A stretch of 64,000 nt of DNA. Source: Purpureocillium takamizusanense (lineage: Eukaryota; Ascomycota; Sordariomycetes; Hypocreales; Ophiocordycipitaceae). The position numbers and the translations under genes were made by a program. Location: positions 2,046,001-2,110,000 of the forward strand of contig NC_063075.1 in the NCBI RefSeq assembly GCF_022605165.1. Direction: 5' to 3'. The notes beneath the pieces were generated by a model. It had not been told where the DNA came from. It worked only from the letters and a program-made list of their open reading frames with translations, and searched no databases. Positions 56,873 to 64,000 of this stretch are shown piece after piece (positions within the stretch are counted from its first letter, which is position 1; every line of letters starts with the position of its first letter).

Positions 56873-59800
56873 TTACCAGAAGCTGCACCAGCCAATGTAA
56901 TGCTGGCAAAGGTTCTCGAGCTTGGTGGCTTCAACAATCAGCTTGTTCACCTGTTTATCGACGTCGAGCTCTTCGCCGCTCTTGAAGTCGCGACCAGTTA
57001 ACTTCTGCTGCACGCGGTCGAGAACTTCCACGGCTCTGGCGTTCTGGCTCTCGGTTTCCTGCGCTCCATTGACCATGTTGCCTTCGTGAGCCGCAGAGCT
57101 GTTGGTACGCGCCCTCGTGCGAGCCACAGGCGGACCAGAAGGCTCGCCATTAGCGAGCATCTCCGACGGCGCCACGTCTGAGTCCAAGATGGAGTGTCGT
57201 CGGGCACGCGCTGCAGCTGGACCGGCAAGGGCCACTTCACGCTCACTCTGGAAGTTGGGACCGGTCGGTGAGGCAGCGCTGGTCAGACGCCACGTGAGAA
57301 GAGGATCGTGAATGAACTAGACTTCTGTCAGCAACAGTGCACGGCGAACAACGAGAATACCTGATGAACTTACCGCTTCCAAGACCGCCATCACGCTCTC
57401 CTTGTTTTCTCGAAGCACCCTCATCACATGTTCACACGTGATTCTGAAACTGCCCTCGATGTTGCTGACTTCCATGGCGTAGGTCAACATGCGAGTGAGG
57501 CGGAACGGCACGCGCTCGGGATACTTCTCGCGCTTCATGGCCACCTCGAAGCAGTCACCAAAGTCGATGTGGATGATTTTGCCGGTGATCCGGTCAAGCA
57601 TCAGGTTGGACGGGTGTCTGTCACCCAGGCCAAGGATATATCCCACCATCGACATCACGCCCAAAGATCGAGTGTAGTTGGTTCGGCGTTCGAGCCATGC
57701 CTCTGACGACTTTGACTTGAGCCACAGGACCCGGTACAGATCCTGCCCAGTAGTATTATCGAGGGCATATCCGAACACCTCGACCTTTTGCATGAGTGTC
57801 AAGTTATCGTAGTCAGGCGCCATCTGCAGCATGATGCGATGCTCAATGTTGAGCAGGATCTTGCGGCTCTCGCGATACTCCCGGATCAACACGTGCAGGG
57901 TGTCGCTATTGGGCACCCAGCCGAAAAGGCCAGAGTTCTGTGATAGCGGTATTGCCGGATAGCGTTGAATATTGAGATGGCGCTTGTAGCATTCAGAGTC
58001 ATTTGCGAGCAGCGTGTTGCACAGGCCGAAGAGCTGCATCACTCTCTCATCCTGACGGATGTCCTCGTGGCCCTTTAGCAAGAATGAGTACGACACGCCG
58101 TCGCTTCCGTTGGCATTGAGCTTTCGTGGTCTTTGTTTGGAGTTGATGACGCTGAAGGTTGAGTCGAACGACATGATCCTGACGACAGGCTGTCCGCTCT
58201 TGTAGGTACCGGGCACCGCGAGGTCGAGGTTCTTGGCAGCAAGCAGCTTCGGCGAGCAGTACGTCAGCTCAAGGGTCGTCACCTGAGGCAACTGGCGAGA
58301 GATGCGTCGGAAGACTTGGTAATAAAGATCCCAAGCCTGGTTCAGGTCGTTCACGTCCTTGGTCGATTCGTACTGGTGGCACCATTCTTGCGCTTCTTTG
58401 AGATCTCGACCAAAAGCTTGAGCAAAGGATATTTCTCGCAGTGTCTCTGGACCACGTTCCAATAGATCATGGAGCGGCTCTAGCGTTGCAAACATGCCTT
58501 CGATGTTGTGGTCGCCGAAGTAGAGGCGCGACGCCTCCTCCAAGCCCTCATGCCAGAGCTCATGCCAGAGCACGGCTACGCGGATTAGCTCGTGGCTCAC
58601 AGTATCAGCTTGTGCGACTAAATTTGCGCTGTGCTGGCGCATGCTGTCCATGATCTGTGCCGCCGACCTCGACCGCCGCGTGTTTTGCCAAGATTTCATG
58701 GCCACGGTGAGGGGGTAAACCAGCGCTTGAGGATGTGTCCTACCCACATCAGCCAGCAAGTTTTGCACAGACTGCTGAACCCGCTTATGTGGCTGGTTGA
58801 TGCGGGCAATGAGCTGTGGAATGACCTCCAGCCAAGTGTCGATGCTGACATTGGCCACGCCTTCCATGACCGCAGAGTTAACCTCCGAGCTCCCACCATG
58901 AGTGAACCATAGCGTCAGAAGCCGAAGAGTGTCTTGGAGAGAGCTTCCGGCGGACAATGCTATTGACTTGAAGAAGCCTTGGATAGACGGGACAACGTGC
59001 TCGATGATCATCGCCTGGTCTGCGCGCGAGAGCTGGCCGTCGTTCCTTGCCGACAATGTCTGAACGATTTCAAAGTTGGCCAAGGCCCATGCGTGCCAGG
59101 CTTTATACCAGCGCGGGTTGTATTTCGTCGCTTGAGAGTACGATGTCAAGATCTCTTGGACCTTGGTGTACTGCCAGTTATCCTTGTCCAGGGCGATTTG
59201 CCACTCGCCCTGCCGGAGGTAGCATTTGGCTAGAAGTACGGTTTGGTCGTACAATGCGCGCTGGGTCTGTGGGCTCATGACAGACTGATCCATTTGGTTG
59301 GGGAAACCATACTCCGTGGGAATATTGATGTCGCTGCCTGCCTGAGCAGTAAGATGCGCTTTGGCCACATCTAGGCGGTGGGCTGTATCGTTGGTGAACC
59401 GCTGCAAACAATACAGCGTCCGCTCTGCGATGCCGTCTCGCCGGCCGATGGGCTGCTGACCCAATTCCCACTCGTACTTGAGCATGGCATAAATGACTTG
59501 TGCTGGAGGGCTTCGAGCCGGCGCCGAATTGGACCGCTCATTCTTACTCTCGCTCCAGTATGGGATCATGCTCTCCAATGGAGCCTCAGAGCCGATGAGT
59601 TGCTTGAGAGACTTTTCTGCAAGACCCATGCGGCCTGACTTGCGACACAAGTTGGCGAACTTGATCCACATTCGCATGTTTTCTGCAGGGGAAATAACCA
59701 ACGCTCTCAGTCGAAGCATGCGGTGCCAGACCTCCACGTTGCGCTGGCAGCCTTGAAGCCGCGTTTCCCATGTCCTGCGCATGGTAGCCTGCTTCTTCTC

Positions 59801-62800
59801 ATCGCACTGCTTGTAAACAATGAGTTCTTCGAGTTCGGCCAACATCTGAACGCGGACCACGACTTGGTAGGCGCGATTGTACGATTCGCTAACGAGAGCA
59901 CTGAGCTCTGTGTCCAGGCCCTCACGAGCTTGCTCGATACAAGCTACTGCCTCACGGAACTGATTTCTGTGAAGCGCAAGGATAGCTCCGAAGAACGAGC
60001 GGTCAGGGGAATTCCGCTTGAGCGATGACAGGTAGTTATCCATCGAGTCCCATTTGCCTTGACCCCATGCAGCGGCCGTTGCTAGGGGTGCAATCATGCG
60101 CTGAACTTCCGGAGCCGAATTGGACCAGGTACTGCTCGTGAGATTCGCGAGTGCATCCCATTCACCCAATGCGTGTAGACAGCGCATCTTACCCATGACG
60201 ATATCGATGGGCACAGGTTGATCCTCAGGGACCTCTCGTTCACGCGTGTTGTAAAATGACAGCGCTTCCTCCCATCTTTCGAGCTTCTCAAACCAGGTTT
60301 CCCGGAGTTGGATGCCCTCCTTGTATAGCTGCGCTTTGCGCAAGATACCAATGGCAGCATCAGACTGCTGCAGCTGGTTGTTGATGACAATGAGGGCTTC
60401 GACTGCGCCACTACTCTGGTCTTGTAGAAACTCGAGCTCCTTATAGTGCAACGCCTTTGCATAGGCATGGCAACGAGCCGCCTCGCGGCCAAGAACCCGA
60501 ATATCAATGGGCAAGGCCTTATCATCATGCTCCATAAACTCGGCAAGATTGAGAAGCAAGCCGAGCAGATCAGGCGGGACATTCTCTGATTTGATGGCAC
60601 TCTCAATGTTCTGGATGAGTTCTTCCTGGAACTGCTCGTATAGCTCGCTCCAGCATGACACAAATGCAGAGTTGAACAGCTCCCTAGCCAGAGGGAGGTA
60701 GACGCTAGCCAAGCTTGCACACGCACGGAGTGCATGATTCGGCGACTCTGTCAACAGGGTGGTGCTGAATCTTCGCAGCCATTCTTGCCAGTCTTCTTTT
60801 GTCGACTTGCCGCGCGTGTCCCATGCAGCTTTTAGGTGGATGGCATTCATCTCGAGCTTCTTCGTCCCCAGATCGGCCAATGGCGTGTCATCTAAAAGAT
60901 CCGCGAACCGAGACTCCGAGCTCAGGTCCTGTGGAAGCACCTCTCCCTTCTGCAGCTTGCTGACCAGCAGTTCGTAGTTGGAATGCTGAATCTGATGCTG
61001 GGTGATGACTTTGTTGACAGTACCCATGAAGTGCAGGTAGTCTTTGCCGAGCTGTTGTATCAGAGCGCAAAGTGTGTCCAGAGCGGCAACCCGGAGTGCG
61101 GGCTCGCCGATATCCAGAACTCGTGTGAGTGGATGGATGATTTTGGCGGCATAGTCATTCAAATTGACTTGACGTGAAATCTTGCCAATGGCGTCAATGG
61201 CATGTTTTCGAATGAACGTCGGCTGGCCTTGCTTCTCGAAAGTGCGCACAATGACGGGTATAATAAGATGCATGTACTCTTCTGCGCTGGCGCCGAAGAC
61301 GAGAAAAGCATGGAGCACGCGCTCGGAAGGGGTTCTCTTCGCTGACGAGTCCTTGTGCAGCACGCCAAGCATGAGCGGCAGTATCCCAGCCAGGTAGATC
61401 TTGAATTCACCCTCCAGAGAGCGTGAAATGGCCTCCACCAGAGACAGAATCGTGGTCTGTAGAGACGTAGACTTGTGCCAGTACTCTTGGAGAATTTCAA
61501 TGATCTCTGGGAGATAGTTCCTGATATGCTGACGCACGATGCTGACAAGCGTCGCTAGCTGGTTGAAATAAGACTCGAGACGCGTAGATGCCGAGGACCG
61601 GATGACGAGCAGGAATGCTGGAACAATGCGGTCCAGGAAGGATACACATTCCAGGCCGAGCGTTCTGAAGATATTCATAATGGCTTCTATCACTGCAGCG
61701 TGATGCTGTGCCAAGGAATGATCCTTGAGAATCTGCAGAAGAGCGTTGATGACGACCGTTGGGAAATACTCTTTGTTAGAGGGCGTCAACCCAGTCATCA
61801 TGAGAGAGATGTCGGTCATTTGGTTGGACTCGACCCGCCTCTGCAATTCTGGCGTTTGCTCTTCGACTTGCTGCATTTGACAGTCAGTGGCTTGTTGCTT
61901 TCACAAGTCCCCCGTTGAGCGCCAAAAAGTTTGTTTAGGAAGTTGACGAGAATCGGCTTGTTTCTTACCTGATGTTTGTACGGGTCAAGCGCGCCCAGAA
62001 TACCCATCAGCTTGATGGTTTCTTGCCTAAGGGGCCCTCGTTGCCCTTCAGTGCGGATTATGCCTTGGAGAATTTCAAGGAGTTGCGGGTATTCGAGATA
62101 TGGCTTGATCACGTATCCTGAATTGCTTGCCAGCTGTCCCAGGGCATTGAGCGCGGCCTCACGTTTCATGTTCGAGCTCTGATCCTGCAAAGCATCCAAT
62201 ATGAGCGGCATAAGCCGGTCCTTGTAAGGAAGCATGTCCTCGCCACCAACGGTGGCGAGCTCTCCGATCGCCTTCAGAATCGTTGCGGCAACCGAGGGTA
62301 GCGGATCGCTGGCCTTTGGCAGCAGGACCGAGATCATCGGCTCCACGTATGGCTTGATGAGGTTCTGGGCATTTTGTACCAGGAGCGTCAATAGCTTTGC
62401 GCTTTCCTCCTTGTTGCGAGCGACGTCGGAGAACTCCAGCTCCGTAAGCATCTGGATGAGCGTCTTTCGCAGTGACGGAATGACATATGCTGGGTTGTAC
62501 CGGGCAAGACGGCCTATGATCGAGATCGCTACCTCACGAATGGCGAAGATCTCGTCGTTGAGGGCAAAAAACAAGATGCGAATGTTCTCTGCCTTAGCTA
62601 GATGCCGGTCAAATCGCTCGTCCAGGGCTGCCAAAACCGTCCGTCGTATGGAAGGTTCAGGGTCCGAGACTCCAACGGTGAGCAGCTTCTCAATGACATC
62701 GCCCACGACCTGCAGGGCATGGTAGCTCGTCTGGTTCACGATAGGATCCCTGACGTAAAGCTGACAGCATGTGAGGGCCGCTGCTTCTCTGATCTCCGGG

Positions 62801-64000
62801 TCCTCGTCCTCGACGTACTTAATCGCGACATCTCGTACGAATTCGTTGAGGATGTGTCCAGAAAAGTCGAAGCTTCCGAGCGTGTTCAAGGCGAGTTTGA
62901 CCTCTGAGCGCCGATTCTCGTAGGCCTGGGGATCCTTGGCGTCCTTGGCAATCGTTGGCACCGATGTGAGCGTATTCGGCTGTGGTGCCCCAAGTGGCTT
63001 AAATGGCTCGCCGCAAAGGACGACGCTGAGCATGTCGAGCAGTCGCTCCTGAATTGTCGGCTTCACCGGAGGTATGTAGAATGCCATATCCACCAACGCT
63101 TGGGTCAGTTTCGGCGTCAGGTCGCAGGCAAAGATGGGGTCCAAAAGGGCCTCCATGTATTTGCTCAGAGTTTGGCCCACAGCAACTGCGAGGCGGCTGA
63201 TGCAGTCGAAGACAGGATCTACCGAGCCTCGCTTTCGAGATTGGACACTGAGGCCTTCCCTCACATAAATGAGAACACCATCCAGGTACGGGGCAATGGC
63301 GCTCTTAACAGAGTTGGCGATGTTGCCAATGGCGAGGAACGCATCGTTGCGCTCCTTGTCCTTCTTCAACATGCCAGACAAATAAACCATGAACTTGTGC
63401 AGCCATGTGTGCGCAAAGTCGGCGGGTGAATAGCTCGCCAGGTCGGGTATGAGCAGGACGACGGTGTTCCTGATGCTCGGGTCTCTGTGGTCCTTGTGCT
63501 TGAAAACAATGTCGCAGGCTTCTTGGTAATGCTCTTGCATGTACATGCCTCCTTGCTCGAGCAGCTCCTTCAAAACAAGCAGCGAAGCGTGAATGGACTC
63601 GACGGTGTTAACTTTCAGGCCCGCGCGCGCCTCGCCGAATATTTTGCCCATCCATAATTGTCGCATTTCTTGATCCCGCTCGCGAATTATGCGGAAACAG
63701 GCGCTGACGGTTTCAGCCGACGTCGTCCGAATGAGCTTGCGAGTGTCTCGTAGACCGATCCAGATCCAGTCGAAAATGGTCGGGATGTACTGATACATCA
63801 ATGTTGGCGCGTTTCTGGCGAGTTCGCGCAATACCAAAACGGCACTATATCTCCGCTCCTCCACTCGGTCGTTCTGCAGCCATTCGAGGGCCGTGTTCAC
63901 CTCAGATTCGACGAGCTCGGATATCAGAGATCCACCAGGCCGGCACAACTTCCCAAGGGCAACGGCAGCCGGTTGCATGGGATTTATGTCCTTTCCGCGA
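56873..64000 (-). CDS. TOR: TOR kinase, N-terminus beyond the right edge
   Basis: Three visible exons: from the edge to 61969, 61870-57374 and 57316-56873, with introns of 98 and 57 nt, both phase 0. About 2,323 residues are visible; against yeast Tor2 (2,474 aa) roughly 100-150 N-terminal residues are missing. The frame is still open at base 64000, so the Met at 63978 is internal. The order is HEAT repeats, then the FAT domain. The FRB domain follows ([21 protein letters not shown], with the rapamycin-contact Ser, and [12 protein letters not shown] with the conserved Trp). The kinase domain has [28 protein letters not shown] and [10 protein letters not shown]. The FATC domain ends in [14 protein letters not shown] controls growth in response to nutrients in TORC1/TORC2. 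The intact FRB contact residues predict rapamycin sensitivity. It is the only TOR in this window; most filamentous ascomycetes have one. Confidence 0.97.

Overview
The window reads as a chromosome segment of a filamentous ascomycete. Most introns are short (about 50-100 nt, GT...AG with CTGAC/CTAAC-like branch sites), the genic DNA is GC-rich, and one block carries a strong repeat-induced point mutation (RIP) signature. The orthologues (TOR kinase, Arp6, Sip5, glucosidase II beta, a Ufd1-AZUL protein) and the promoter style suggest Sordariomycetes, perhaps Hypocreales; that rank is inference.

Three zones can be seen. (1) Bases 1-8,430 form a decayed accessory zone. It holds the 3' end of a DUF4470-like gene with a frameshift, a 232-aa membrane protein gene on the minus strand, a divergent and apparently broken membrane protein gene on the plus strand, a short TTAGGG tract and a T5orf172-domain gene with no visible start. 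(2) Bases 8,430-18,300 are extremely AT-rich and nearly free of CpA/TpG. At the centre lies a full-length but dead Ty3/gypsy chromovirus (9,351-16,450) with paired 233-bp LTRs, a 5-bp target duplication, and gag, RT, RNase H, integrase and chromodomain relics. It sits inside another AT-rich relic I could not identify. (3) From 18,300 on, composition returns to normal: first about 7.6 kb without a convincing gene, then an ordinary housekeeping region.

The housekeeping region runs in order: hexose transporter (+); Ara2-type aldo-keto reductase (+); secreted beta-lactamase-fold protein (+); ARP6 (+); five-exon F-box/Cys-rich protein (-); Ufd1/zinc-finger/AZUL protein (+); Sip5-like RING protein with a myristoylation-type N-terminus (+); cyclin-D1-binding-protein (GCIP) family protein (-); glucosidase II beta subunit ending in KDEL (+); vacuolar-type sugar transporter (+); and TOR kinase (-), whose N-terminus lies beyond the right edge.

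Several themes recur, although the genes do not form a cluster: sugar uptake and sensing (two MFS transporters, Sip5, TOR), ubiquitin or proteostasis functions (F-box, Ufd1-AZUL, RING) and ER glycoprotein quality control. Gene coordinates come from reading splice signals by eye. Exon joins were checked for frame continuity but not against transcripts.
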